Shown piece by piece: positions 25,760 to 34,455 of a stretch of 64,000 nucleotides of DNA. Made by a program: the position numbers and the translations under genes. This stretch comes from Halonotius sp046719765 (GTDB lineage: Archaea > Halobacteriota > Halobacteria > Halobacteriales > Haloferacaceae), in contig NZ_JABEBY010000001.1 in NCBI RefSeq assembly GCF_046719765.1, forward strand, positions 155,289 through 219,288, given 5' to 3'. Each line of letters opens with the position of its first letter. The stretch's first letter is position 1. A model generated the notes under the pieces. That model had not been told where the DNA came from. It saw only the letters and a list, made by a program, of their open reading frames with translations, and ran no database searches.

Positions 25760-26839
25760 TTAGTCGGCGTTCGAGACGGCTGTATGGTAGGGTTGGGCGG
25801 CGATCAGCTCGCGGAGCTCACGCAGGGAGTCGCCGCCCTCCCCGTGCATCGCGGACATCACCGCGCCGACCTCCTGACGGGAGATCTTGACGCCGCGGTC
25901 GGTGAGCGCGTCCTCCGGGCGGTTCCGGAGTTCGCGGAGGGTACCGACCGCAAGCAGGAACGGCACCCCCCACGCCGCCATCGTGTTGCCGTGTCGCAGC
26001 GGCATCGCCTGCAGATAGCGTTCGGCGTCATCAAGGAACGACCGGGCGTGACCCACCGTCCGGCTGACGACCGACGCCGCCCCGTCGCGGTTCTCCGGGT
26101 CGACAACGGCCTCCTGGTCGACACCCTCCTCGTCGAGCCACTCCGCCGGGAGGTAGACGTTGTTCTCCTCGGTGTAATCGTCGTAGACATCCTTCGAGAT
26201 GTTGACCAACTGCAGCAGGAGGCCAAACTCGACGGCCGTATCGTAGAGCCGCTGGCGGCGGTCGGCGGCGATGTCGCCGCGGGTCAACAGGTTCGTGATC
26301 AGCGTCCCAACGGTGCCGGCGGCGTAGTAGCAGTACTCCTCTAGCTCCTCGGCGTCGTCGATCCGGAGCCCACCGCTGTCGGCGTGTCGCTCGACGAACA
26401 TCGCCATCCCGTCGATCAGCTCCCGAACGGGTGGGATGATCGCCTCCTGTACGTCCGCCGGCAGCTCCTCGAAGGCGGCGACGATCCGTGGGGCCTCCGC
26501 AACGACGATCCAGTCGTCGGTGTCGGCCTCGTCGGCCGGCAGCCAGTCGTCGACGGCCGTCCGAAACGCGTCGATATCGGTGTCGGCGTCGGGATCGATC
26601 GCCGCATCGTAGGTGCGAAGCAGTGCTGCCTGTGGCTCCGGCGGGATATGGTTGGCATCCTCGATCGTATCGGCGACCCGACAGAGGAGATAGCCCAGAC
26701 AGATATGTGTCGACATCGGCTCGTCCAACACGTCGATCGTCAGCGCGAACGTTCGAGAGACGCCCTGCACCGCGTCGTGGCACCACGCGAGGTCGGCTTC
26801 GGGATCGACGCCAGGGGGACGGGATTCGTGATCCGTCAT
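25760..26839 (-). CDS. Squalene/phytoene synthase family protein (probable squalene synthase)
   Basis: A 359-residue head-to-head prenyl synthase. Motif I is CRVADTIED near residue 55 (DxxED) and motif II is LVNISKDVYDDYTEEN near 220 (DxxxD), which bind the two prenyl diphosphates through Mg2+. SRTFALTIDVLDEP near residue 30 is the conserved substrate-pocket start. Overall pattern is nearer to farnesyl-diphosphate farnesyltransferase (squalene synthase) than to CrtB, but phytoene synthase is the alternative. Squalene and its reduced forms are abundant in haloarchaeal membranes. Divergent from livH, with a TATA box 30 bp upstream. Confidence 0.9.
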   Translation of the reverse strand: MTDHESRPPGVDPEADLAWCHDAVQGVSRTFALTIDVLDEPMSTHICLGYLLCRVADTIEDANHIPPEPQAALLRTYDAAIDPDADTDIDAFRTAVDDWLPADEADTDDWIVVAEAPRIVAAFEELPADVQEAIIPPVRELIDGMAMFVERHADSGGLRIDDAEELEEYCYYAAGTVGTLITNLLTRGDIAADRRQRLYDTAVEFGLLLQLVNISKDVYDDYTEENNVYLPAEWLDEEGVDQEAVVDPENRDGAASVVSRTVGHARSFLDDAERYLQAMPLRHGNTMAAWGVPFLLAVGTLRELRNRPEDALTDRGVKISRQEVGAVMSAMHGEGGDSLRELRELIAAQPYHTAVSNAD

Positions 26840-26865
26840 TCAACTACCAGTCCGTAGGGCGCGGG

Positions 26866-26876
26866 GCATAAAAAGT
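26866..26876 (-). promoter_or_regulatory. TATA box of the squalene/phytoene synthase gene
   Basis: On the minus strand CTTTTTATGC is centred about 31 bp upstream of the ATG at 26839, implying a leaderless transcript. It shares the 133-bp divergent region with the livH promoter. Confidence 0.5.
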
Positions 26877-26936
26877 CTCTTGGGGTCGACCGGCCACCAC
26901 CGAGAGCTGATTGTCGACACACAGGTCGTGGGAAGA

Positions 26937-26947
26937 TTCTTTTATCA
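26937..26947 (+). promoter_or_regulatory. TATA box of the livHMGF operon
   Basis: TTCTTTTATCA is centred about 31 bp before the chosen livH ATG at 26973. It supports that start over the longer frame that begins at 26880. Confidence 0.5.
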
Positions 26948-26972
26948 GCACTCCTGTTCTCCGGGCGAACGA

Positions 26973-28073
26973 ATGGAGCCATACGCACGCGGCCGACGAT
27001 TACTGCGCGAACAACCCGGGCTCGTCGTGGTCGCAGTCGTCGCCTCCCTGCTGGGTGGCGATCTCCTCGCCAAACTTCTCGGCGGCGGGCTGACGCCGGC
27101 GCGGTTCGGCGGCTTCGTCTGGGACGGGCTGGTGATCGGGCTGGTGATCGGGCTGGCCGGCATCGGCCTCTCGCTGACCTACAGCATCCTTGGTTTCGCC
27201 AACTTCGCTCATGGCGATTACATCTCGTGGGGCGCGTTCTCCGGCTGGGCGGTCGCCTACCTTCTGGCTGGCATTGACCGCTATGCGGCCGGCGGCCTGC
27301 TGCTCATCGGGGCCGGCGATGGCCCCGCACCTGGCGATGTCGGCGTCAGTATCACGAACACCCCGCTCAGCATCGTCGCCGGCCTCGTCGTCGCCGTCGG
27401 TTTTACGATCGCCGTCTCGCTGCTCGTCGATCGCCTGGTCTATCGGCCGATCCGGGAGGCCGATGGGATCACGCTGCTCATTGCGAGTATCGGTGTTGCC
27501 TTCGCGCTCCGGTATCTCATCGTCTTCTTCTTCTACAGCAGCCGGGAGGGCGTCACCGATCTCAGCCGGGTGCCCTCCTACAGTCTCGGCGGCGTCGTGA
27601 TCGACGCCCACGAGCTCACCATCGTCGTCGTCGGCCTCCTGTTGATGATCGGCGTCCATCTCCTGTTGCAGCGAACCAAACTCGGCAAGGCGATGCGGGC
27701 GATGGCCGACAACCGCGATCTCGCACAGGTCACGGGCATCCCGGTCGAGGGCGTCATCCGAACGACATGGATCCTCGGCGGCGGGCTGGCCGGCGCGGCC
27801 GGCTATCTCGTCGTCCTCACACAGGGGACGATTTCCTACGACCTCGGCTGGCTGCTCCTCTTGTTGATCTTCGCCGCGGTCATCATGGGCGGGATCGGCT
27901 CGGTCTATGGGGCGATCGTCGGCGGCCTCGTTATCGGACTTGCCAGTCGGCTCTCGCTGATCTGGCTGACCGGCGATCTCTCTAGTTTCGCCGAACCGGT
28001 CGCCTTCGGGCTGATGATCTTTGTGCTGTTGTTCCGCCCAGAGGGCATCTTCGGGGGGGTGAGTACCGCATGA
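26973..28073 (+). CDS. livH: Branched-chain amino acid-type ABC transporter permease (LivH family)
   Basis: A 366-residue permease with about nine hydrophobic helices. Family signatures are LTYSILGFANFAHGDYISWGA near residue 70 (written here in part, GFANFAHGD) and the cytoplasmic ATPase-contact loop KAMRAMADNRDLAQVTGI near 235. LivH-type permeases pair with LivM in importers for branched-chain amino acids, and related systems take urea or amides. First gene of livHMGF, overlapping livM by four bases. The start at 26973 follows a TATA box. Substrate is not decided by sequence. Confidence 0.93.
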   Translation: MEPYARGRRLLREQPGLVVVAVVASLLGGDLLAKLLGGGLTPARFGGFVWDGLVIGLVIGLAGIGLSLTYSILGFANFAHGDYISWGAFSGWAVAYLLAGIDRYAAGGLLLIGAGDGPAPGDVGVSITNTPLSIVAGLVVAVGFTIAVSLLVDRLVYRPIREADGITLLIASIGVAFALRYLIVFFFYSSREGVTDLSRVPSYSLGGVVIDAHELTIVVVGLLLMIGVHLLLQRTKLGKAMRAMADNRDLAQVTGIPVEGVIRTTWILGGGLAGAAGYLVVLTQGTISYDLGWLLLLLIFAAVIMGGIGSVYGAIVGGLVIGLASRLSLIWLTGDLSSFAEPVAFGLMIFVLLFRPEGIFGGVSTA

Positions 28074-29443
28074 GCACCGATCAGTTCCAGACCGGTCGTC
28101 TCAAGCAACTCCGCGACCTGCTCGAACGCTCCGATGCCGCGCTCGTCCTCACAGCGATGGCCGGGTTCTATCTGTTCTTTCTCGGGATCGGCGCGATCCT
28201 GAACTACAACCTTGCGGGCCTCATCTCGATTCTCGGCCAGGTCACGTTTTTCACCGCGGTGTACGCCCTGGTCGTCCTCGCGTTGAACCTCCAGTGGGGG
28301 TACGCCGGGCTGTTCAACATCGGCATCGCGGGCTTCATGGCCGTCGGCGTCTACACGATGGCGATGTTGACCGCGCCGCCGACCGGGTCGCCGCCCGGGC
28401 TTGGGCTCCCGCTCGCGGTTGGGGTTGTCGGCGGCATGGTCGCCGCGGCGCTCATCGGCTTTGTCACTGCCCTGCCCGCTCTCCGGCTGCGCGCGGACTA
28501 CCTCGCTATCGTGACGGTCGCCATCTCGGAGATCATCCGGCTGACCTACAACTCCCCGGCGTTCAGCACATTCACGCTGCCGGGTGGGATCGATCTCGGA
28601 ACCGGCGGCGCAAGCGGCATCGGCAACTTCCCGAGCAACCCTGTCCGGGCGATCTACTACGCCGATCCGAGCAGCGCGGCCTCGGGGACAACGCCGATCG
28701 GGGCGGCCGTCTTCGGGGTCTTCGAGGCGGTCGGCGTCTTCCGGAGTGCTGTCATCGTCGATCTCACCTACGGGCTGGTGCTCGTTGTGGTCGTCTTCCT
28801 CGTCTACATCCTGTTGTCCCGGGTCGGCAACTCGCCGTTTGGCCGCGTCCTCAAGGCGATCCGGGAGGATGAGATCGTCGCCAAATCACTCGGGAAGGAC
28901 ACGAATCGATTCAAGATCAAGACGTTCATGCTGGGGTGTGCGCTGATGGGGCTGGCCGGCGTCGTCTGGCAGGGGTTCGGTACCGGCGCGGTCTACCCGC
29001 AGGCGTTCCGCCCCGAGTTGACCTTCTACATCTTCATAGCGGTCATCATCGGCGGAGCGGGCTCCAACACCGGCAGCGTCCTCGGCGGTGCGGTGTTCGC
29101 CAACCTGCTGTTTCTCCTGCCGCAGTACCTCCCAAACATCATCGAGCAGACGTTTGCGATCCAAGCGAGCCCGAACAACTTCATCGCCGCCATCGCGCCG
29201 ATCGCCGCCGGCGAGATCGCGCCGCTGTTGGGGTACATACTGAACCAACGGCTGCCGGCTCTCCGGTTTGTTTTCGTCGGGGTGCTGCTGGTCTATCTGA
29301 TGCAGAACCGCCCCGAAGGACTGCTCGGCCACCGCACCGAGACGGCGGCAGCTGTCGACCTAAGCGAGGGCCACACGCCGGGTGCCGCAACGCAGCCGGA
29401 TCCGACCGCCCCTGACGAGCCGGGAGGTTCTGACGATGAGTAG
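28070..29443 (+). CDS. livM: Branched-chain amino acid-type ABC transporter permease (LivM family)
   Basis: A 457-residue polytopic permease. The LivM signature LNLQWGYAGLFNIGIAGFMA lies near residue 77, and the coupling loop GRVLKAIREDEIVAKSLGKD near 260. It is longer than typical LivM (about 320-400) because of an extra loop near residues 165-210 (DLGTGGASGIGNFPSNPVRA) and a hydrophilic tail. Translationally coupled to livH by ATGA and overlapping livG by eight bases. Works as the second half of the pore. Confidence 0.92.
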   Translation: MSTDQFQTGRLKQLRDLLERSDAALVLTAMAGFYLFFLGIGAILNYNLAGLISILGQVTFFTAVYALVVLALNLQWGYAGLFNIGIAGFMAVGVYTMAMLTAPPTGSPPGLGLPLAVGVVGGMVAAALIGFVTALPALRLRADYLAIVTVAISEIIRLTYNSPAFSTFTLPGGIDLGTGGASGIGNFPSNPVRAIYYADPSSAASGTTPIGAAVFGVFEAVGVFRSAVIVDLTYGLVLVVVVFLVYILLSRVGNSPFGRVLKAIREDEIVAKSLGKDTNRFKIKTFMLGCALMGLAGVVWQGFGTGAVYPQAFRPELTFYIFIAVIIGGAGSNTGSVLGGAVFANLLFLLPQYLPNIIEQTFAIQASPNNFIAAIAPIAAGEIAPLLGYILNQRLPALRFVFVGVLLVYLMQNRPEGLLGHRTETAAAVDLSEGHTPGAATQPDPTAPDEPGGSDDE

Positions 29444-30260
29444 CGAGACGACAACTGCCGGTAGTGACACAACTGACGCGGATGGTGACGAACCGCCGCT
29501 CCGCGTCGAGAACCTCCGCAAGGAGTTCGGCGGCATCACCGCCGTTGACGGCGCGTCGTTCGAAGTTGCCGACGAGTCGCTAACGGGGTTGATCGGGCCG
29601 AACGGCGCGGGGAAATCGACGACGTTCAACTGCATCACCGGGATTCACGAGCCGACCGCCGGCGGGGTGTATTTCAACGGCGAGGATATCGCCGGCCTCG
29701 CGCCCAACGTTGTCGCCGACCGCGGGCTCGTCCGGACGTTCCAGATCGCCCGCGAGCTCGCCGAGATGACCGTCCTCGAAAACCTGATGCTCGCGCCGAA
29801 GCGACAGCAGGGCGAATCTCTCTATCGGTCGGTGTTGCCGAAATTCAGGGATGGCGTGATCGCGGAGGAAACCGAGCTGCGCGAGGCGGTCTGGGAGTCC
29901 CTCGAATTCTTTGAGATCGACCACCTCGCCGAGGAGCAGGCGGGCAACCTCTCGGGCGGCCAGCGGAAGCTGCTGGAGTTGGCCCGCGCGCTGATGACCG
30001 ACCCCGACGTGTTGCTGTTGGACGAACCGTTCGCCGGCGTCAACCCGACGCTGGAAACGAAGCTGCTCGATCGCATCAATCAACTGCGAGCCGAGGAGGG
30101 GTTGACGTTCCTGCTGGTCGAACACGACATGGACATCATCATGGAGCACTGTGATCCGGTTATCGTGATGCATCAGGGCCGCGTGTTGGCCGAGGGAGCA
30201 CCCGAGGCGATCCGAAACGACGAGCGCGTTGTCGATGCCTACTTCGGTGAGCAACAATGA
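29436..30260 (+). CDS. livG: Branched-chain amino acid-type ABC transporter ATP-binding protein (LivG family)
   Basis: A 274-residue ABC ATPase: Walker A GPNGAGKST near residue 54, signature LSGGQRKLLELARAL, Walker B VLLLDEPFAG and H-loop VEHDMD. GLVRTFQIARELAEMTVLEN is the LivG-type Q-loop region. The start at 29436 has GGAGG 11-14 bases upstream (29421-29425) inside the end of livM; an upstream ATG at 29382 would overlap livM by 62 bases. Couples ATP hydrolysis to the LivHM pore together with LivF. Confidence 0.93.
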   Translation: MSSETTTAGSDTTDADGDEPPLRVENLRKEFGGITAVDGASFEVADESLTGLIGPNGAGKSTTFNCITGIHEPTAGGVYFNGEDIAGLAPNVVADRGLVRTFQIARELAEMTVLENLMLAPKRQQGESLYRSVLPKFRDGVIAEETELREAVWESLEFFEIDHLAEEQAGNLSGGQRKLLELARALMTDPDVLLLDEPFAGVNPTLETKLLDRINQLRAEEGLTFLLVEHDMDIIMEHCDPVIVMHQGRVLAEGAPEAIRNDERVVDAYFGEQQ

Positions 30261-31003
30261 CGGACGTGACTGCGACCACCGAGGTCACGACCTACGAGGA
30301 CAGCCTGCTGTGCGTCCGGTCGCTGGACGCCGGCTACGGCGATCTCCAGATCCTCGAAAACGTCGATCTCGACGTTGCTGACGGCGAGTACGTGACGATT
30401 GTCGGACCCAATGGAGCCGGAAAATCGACGGTGATGAAATCCGTCTTCGGGCTGACGACCTACATGGGCGGGGACATCGAGTTCGACGGCGCGGCGATCG
30501 AAGGGCGCCGCCCCGAGGAGATCATCCACCACGGGATCGGCTACGTCCCGCAGTCGGACAACGTCTTCCCGTCGCTGTCGGTCGAGGAGAACCTCGAAAT
30601 GGGCGCGTATATCCTCGATGCGTTCCCTGACGACGCGCTGCAAGCAGTCTTTGACCGCTTCCCGATCCTCGAAGAGCGACGCGGCCAGAAGGCGGGGACG
30701 CTGTCCGGCGGCCAACAGCAGATGCTGGCGATGGGGCGGGCGTTGATGCTCGATCCCGACCTCCTGCTGCTGGACGAGCCGAGTGCCGGCCTCGCACCCG
30801 ACCTCGTCGAGGACATGTTCGACCGGATCGACCGCATCAACGACGACGGGACGGCGGTTCTCATGGTCGAACAGAACGCAAAACAGGCGCTCAGGCGGTG
30901 TGATCGGAGCTACGTCCTCGTCCAGGGACAGAACCGCTACGAGGAAGACGGCGACGCGTTGCTGAACGATCCCGAGGTCAGAAAACAGTTCCTCGGCGGC
31001 TGA
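30257..31003 (+). CDS. livF: Branched-chain amino acid-type ABC transporter ATP-binding protein (LivF family)
   Basis: A 248-residue ABC ATPase with Walker A GPNGAGKST, signature LSGGQQQMLAMGRALM, Walker B LLLLDEPSAG and H-loop VEQNAK. The phrase FPSLSVEENLEMGAY after the Q-loop is characteristic of LivF. It overlaps livG by four bases and ends the operon; the binding-protein gene follows 23 bases later on the opposite strand. Confidence 0.94.
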   Translation: MTDVTATTEVTTYEDSLLCVRSLDAGYGDLQILENVDLDVADGEYVTIVGPNGAGKSTVMKSVFGLTTYMGGDIEFDGAAIEGRRPEEIIHHGIGYVPQSDNVFPSLSVEENLEMGAYILDAFPDDALQAVFDRFPILEERRGQKAGTLSGGQQQMLAMGRALMLDPDLLLLDEPSAGLAPDLVEDMFDRIDRINDDGTAVLMVEQNAKQALRRCDRSYVLVQGQNRYEEDGDALLNDPEVRKQFLGG

Positions 31004-31026
31004 TTCGAGCCGAACTCCGGCGGCCG

Positions 31027-32241
31027 TTAGGCCGAGAACTCGATGGTGTCGGTGGCCTCGTAGCCGTCCTCGTTGAACTGGAAGACCTCGTAGGTGGCCG
31101 CCCGCAGGTCGCCGTTCTCGTCGAAGTCGACCGGGCTGGAGGCACCCTGATACTGGATCTCGGTGCCTTCGGCGGCCATCGCCAGCCCGTCAGCCAGCGT
31201 CGATGGCGTTACCTCTTCGCCGCCGGGGTTGGCGACGGCCTGCATCTGCTCGGCGATCGCCGGGCCGCTGCTTTCACCCGCCGCGGCGTTGGCGAGCAGA
31301 CAGACCGCGGTCGCATCGAAGGCCTGTGAGGTGAAGACGCCGGGTTCGGCGTCGAACTCGTTTTGATACTCGGTCGTGAAGAAGTCCCGACCGGGGCCGG
31401 CCGCACTCGGCGCGCTGCCTTGCACGTTCGTCATCGCGTTGCCGACATCGCTCGGCAGATCGCTGTCCTGCAGCCCGTCGGTGACGAGGAACGGTGTCTC
31501 GCCGTCGTACTCCGAGTAGTAGTCCCGGAACAGCTGGACACCGCTTTCGGGGTAGCCGACGACGACGACGATATCCGGATCATCGCTCAGGGCTTGGCTC
31601 AGCTGTGAGCTGTAGGAGCTTGCACCCTTCGGGAACGACACCTCGTTTTGGACGGTGCCGTCGAACGCCGACACGAAGCTGTCGGAGAGCGCTTGGCCGT
31701 AGGAGTTGTTGACGTACATCGTCGCGGCCGTCTCGGCACCCTCGTTGTCGGTGGCGACCTGTGCCAGCACCTGTCCCTGTAAGGCGTCCGACGGCGGCGT
31801 TCGCCAGATGAGGTTGTTGTCGTCGAGATCGGTGATTGCCGGCGATGTCGACGCCGGCGAGCAGGCGACCACGTTGTTCGGGATAAAGACGTTTTCGGCG
31901 ACCTGGATCGTGACCTCCGAGCCCGCCGCGCCCGTCACCGCCGGATAGCCGGCGTCGACGAGCGAACTCGCCGCGGTCTGGCCGGCGTTGGGGTCGGTTT
32001 GGGTGTCCTCAACCTGGCTGTCGATCGTAAACTCCGTCTCGCCTTCAAGAAGTCGGATCGGGAGCACCGCGCCGTCACGGATCGGTTGGCCGAGATTGCC
32101 AAGGCCGCCCGACAGCGGCATCAAGATCCCCTGGCTGAGCGTGCGAGCACCGCCGCCCCCACCGGCACAGCCGGCGAGAGCGACCGTTCCGCTGACGCCG
32201 ATTCCTTTCAGCACATCCCGTCTGTCTATGTTGTATGACAT
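31027..32241 (-). CDS. livJ: ABC transporter substrate-binding lipoprotein (LivJ/LivK family)
   Basis: A 404-residue solute-binding protein with a Tat lipoprotein signal (DRRDVLKGIGVSG ... ALAGC). The mature part is a periplasmic-binding-protein type I fold: GILMPLSGGLGNLGQP at the start, ACSPASTSPAITD and YVNNSYGQALSDSFV in the middle, FTSQAFDATAVCLLAN later. It should deliver the ligand to LivHMGF. The gene is convergent with livF rather than in the operon, so amounts of receptor and pore can be set separately. Ligand could be branched-chain amino acids or amides; not determined. Confidence 0.92.
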   Translation of the reverse strand: MSYNIDRRDVLKGIGVSGTVALAGCAGGGGGARTLSQGILMPLSGGLGNLGQPIRDGAVLPIRLLEGETEFTIDSQVEDTQTDPNAGQTAASSLVDAGYPAVTGAAGSEVTIQVAENVFIPNNVVACSPASTSPAITDLDDNNLIWRTPPSDALQGQVLAQVATDNEGAETAATMYVNNSYGQALSDSFVSAFDGTVQNEVSFPKGASSYSSQLSQALSDDPDIVVVVGYPESGVQLFRDYYSEYDGETPFLVTDGLQDSDLPSDVGNAMTNVQGSAPSAAGPGRDFFTTEYQNEFDAEPGVFTSQAFDATAVCLLANAAAGESSGPAIAEQMQAVANPGGEEVTPSTLADGLAMAAEGTEIQYQGASSPVDFDENGDLRAATYEVFQFNEDGYEATDTIEFSA

Positions 32242-32265
32242 ATTTACCCACACATACCTAACAGC

Positions 32266-32276
32266 TCATAATAAAT
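32266..32276 (-). promoter_or_regulatory. TATA box of livJ
   Basis: Minus-strand ATTTATTATG, centred about 30 bp upstream of the livJ ATG at 32241; predicts a short or absent leader. Confidence 0.5.
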
Positions 32277-32388
32277 CCCAGGGATAGCTGTGGGGATAAC
32301 CGGTATAAGCAGGAGGGTGTATGATACGGCGTCCACAGTCACAGCGATCAGATCGGTTTGCGGTCGACGCCCAGTCCAAAGCGGCTCG

Positions 32389-34275
32389 TTAGTCGTGTGG
32401 GTGCAAGCGGTCGATCGCATCGTGGACGGCCTCGGTCTGGCCGAGAACCGTCAGGTGATCGCCGTACTCGACGGCGAGACTGGCGTCGGGAACGGTGTTT
32501 TCCTCATCGCGGCTGACTAGGGCGATCATACAGCTTTCCGGGAGTGTCTCGTTGAGTTCGCCGATGGTCTTGCCGACCAACGACTCGTCGGTGACCTCGA
32601 CCTCCTGGACATCGCCGCTGCGGCCGAGTTCTGTCATCCACCGTGACATCGCCGGCCGCTCGATGAGGTTGTCGATCCCCCACGCCGTCGAGGCCGACGA
32701 CGAGATCGTCTTCACGCCGAGTTCCTCGAAGGCATCGACGTTCTCGGGCTCGTTGACACGGGTGATGATCGTCTCGGTGTCAAACGTTGATTCCGCAAGC
32801 TGTGCCACGAGGAGGTTGGTGTCATCGTCGCCGGTGGCCGCGACAATCGTTTTCGACCGTTCACCGCCTGCTTTGCGAAGCTGTTCAACGTTTGTGCCGT
32901 CACCCTCCCGGACAGCGAACCCTTGATTGCGGAGGTCTTCGGCCGCCGACTTTCGTTCCTCGATGAGCACGACGTTCTCGCCGCGTTCTTCGAGTCGTTC
33001 AGCCAGTTCTGTGCCGACACGTCCGCCGCCGATGATGAGTACACGCATTGGAATCACCTTGAACCATTCCGCAAGCTGCCGCGCAAAGCCGCCTTCGAAG
33101 ACGACCGTGAGCAAGATTACCAGAAAGACCGTGCCCGCAAGGATGCTCGCACCCTCCGGGTTCGAGGGTGCTTCCGGCGTCCCAAGCTGGATCGCAAACA
33201 GCGTGGCGACGCTGGCGGGGATGATCCCCCGCGGGCCGACAAAGCTCATGAACAGTTTCTCACCGCGGGTGAACCGATCGCCGGTCGTCGATAAAAACAC
33301 CAACAGCGGTCGAAGAACGAGGGCGACAGCCGCGACAACAGCCAGCCCAGCGAGGCCGAGATCAAGCAGCGTCTCAAACTCGATCAGCGCGGCGAGGGCA
33401 ATAAAGACGAACGAAAGCACGATGATCGTGATATCGCCTTTGAACTCCTCGATCTCGGCCTCATACGGCAGGCCAACGTTGCCGAGCACGATGCCGGCGG
33501 TCGCCACCGCAGCAACGCCGGATTCGGTGACCAGCGTGTCAGCCGTACTGTAAGCCACAATCGCACCGACAAGCGTCAACAGGCGGGCGTTCTGTGGTGT
33601 CCAGCCGGTCGGCGTCTGCACACGCGTCAGCAGGAACCACAGCACAGCAGAGATGACGAGGCCGATGAACACACCCACGCTCAGCCGCTCAACGAAATCG
33701 GTGAGATACGCTGCCGGCGTCGCCCCCTGGGCGGCGAGGAGTTTGAAGATGACAACCGCCAGAATCGCCGCGGTCACGTCGTTGACGATCCCCTCAGTTT
33801 CCAGCGCCGCGGCAACGCGGTCTCGAACCGGCACAACCGCCAAGATCGGGGTGATCACGGTCGGCCCGGTGGCAATGAGCAGCGCACCGACAAGGGCGGC
33901 GATCCCCCAGGTGGTGTCGAGAAAGAACCGGACAGCAAGCGTCGTCCCGAGAAATGAGATCGCGGCCCCGATCGTGATCAGCCGGAGCGCTGCGGAGGGT
34001 GATTCTCGTAGTTTCTCGATCTTAAGGTGAAACGAGCCCTCGAAGACGATGATCGCAACGCTCAGCCCGACGATCGTTGTAAGGGCGCTCCCGAACACCT
34101 CCTGGGTGACAATCGAGAGCCCCTTTGGGCCGACAGCAACCCCGGAGAGAATCAAAAAGAGGACGCTGGGGACACGAAACCGGTCTGCAAGTACCTGTGA
34201 TGTGACCCCCAAGCCGAGGATAACCGCGACGATCAACAGCAGGTTTGTGTCACCCTCGCCGAGCAGCGGAATCAT
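32389..34275 (-). CDS. Cation:proton antiporter with TrkA-N and TrkA-C domains
   Basis: A 628-residue protein. Residues 1-395 are a Na+/H+ or K+/H+ exchanger domain with about 12 helices (RVPSVLFLILSGVAVGPKGL; ATGPTVITPILAVVPVRDR). Residues about 405-520 form a Rossmann TrkA-N domain, opening with VLIIGGGRVGTELAE (GxGxxG), and the last 80 residues a TrkA-C domain (EVTDESLVGKTIGELNETLP). TrkA modules gate antiporters by NAD(H) or nucleotide binding. Probably a regulated K+ or Na+ exit route, complementing TrkH uptake. Start at 34275 is preferred over one ten codons upstream. Confidence 0.92.
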   Translation of the reverse strand: MIPLLGEGDTNLLLIVAVILGLGVTSQVLADRFRVPSVLFLILSGVAVGPKGLSIVTQEVFGSALTTIVGLSVAIIVFEGSFHLKIEKLRESPSAALRLITIGAAISFLGTTLAVRFFLDTTWGIAALVGALLIATGPTVITPILAVVPVRDRVAAALETEGIVNDVTAAILAVVIFKLLAAQGATPAAYLTDFVERLSVGVFIGLVISAVLWFLLTRVQTPTGWTPQNARLLTLVGAIVAYSTADTLVTESGVAAVATAGIVLGNVGLPYEAEIEEFKGDITIIVLSFVFIALAALIEFETLLDLGLAGLAVVAAVALVLRPLLVFLSTTGDRFTRGEKLFMSFVGPRGIIPASVATLFAIQLGTPEAPSNPEGASILAGTVFLVILLTVVFEGGFARQLAEWFKVIPMRVLIIGGGRVGTELAERLEERGENVVLIEERKSAAEDLRNQGFAVREGDGTNVEQLRKAGGERSKTIVAATGDDDTNLLVAQLAESTFDTETIITRVNEPENVDAFEELGVKTISSSASTAWGIDNLIERPAMSRWMTELGRSGDVQEVEVTDESLVGKTIGELNETLPESCMIALVSRDEENTVPDASLAVEYGDHLTVLGQTEAVHDAIDRLHPHD

Positions 34276-34365
34276 CGGTTTCCTCCTGTCTGTCGATGCA
34301 AACAAGTAGCCATCTACATCTATGTTGCCTGTATCAACCCGTATAAATCGCTTCGTTGCCCGCCG

Positions 34366-34455
34366 TCAGTCGCTCGCGGTATCGACACCCCGTAGCTCGA
34401 AATCGGTCGTGTTGCGGGTGACGACCGTCGCCTCGGCGTCGGCTGCGACGGGGGA
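34366..34455 (-). pseudogene. Relic of a VapC-type PIN-domain toxin (C-terminal fragment)
   Basis: Right after the stop codon of the DUF255 gene the same frame stays open for 29 codons and ends at TGA 34366-34368. It reads VAADAEATVVTRNTTDFE then LRGVDTASD. This matches the C-terminal end of PIN toxins (ATVVTRNxxDF with the last acidic residue). No start codon, no N-terminal PIN half and no antitoxin is present, so it is a fragment left after deletion or replacement by the neighbouring gene. Confidence 0.7.
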
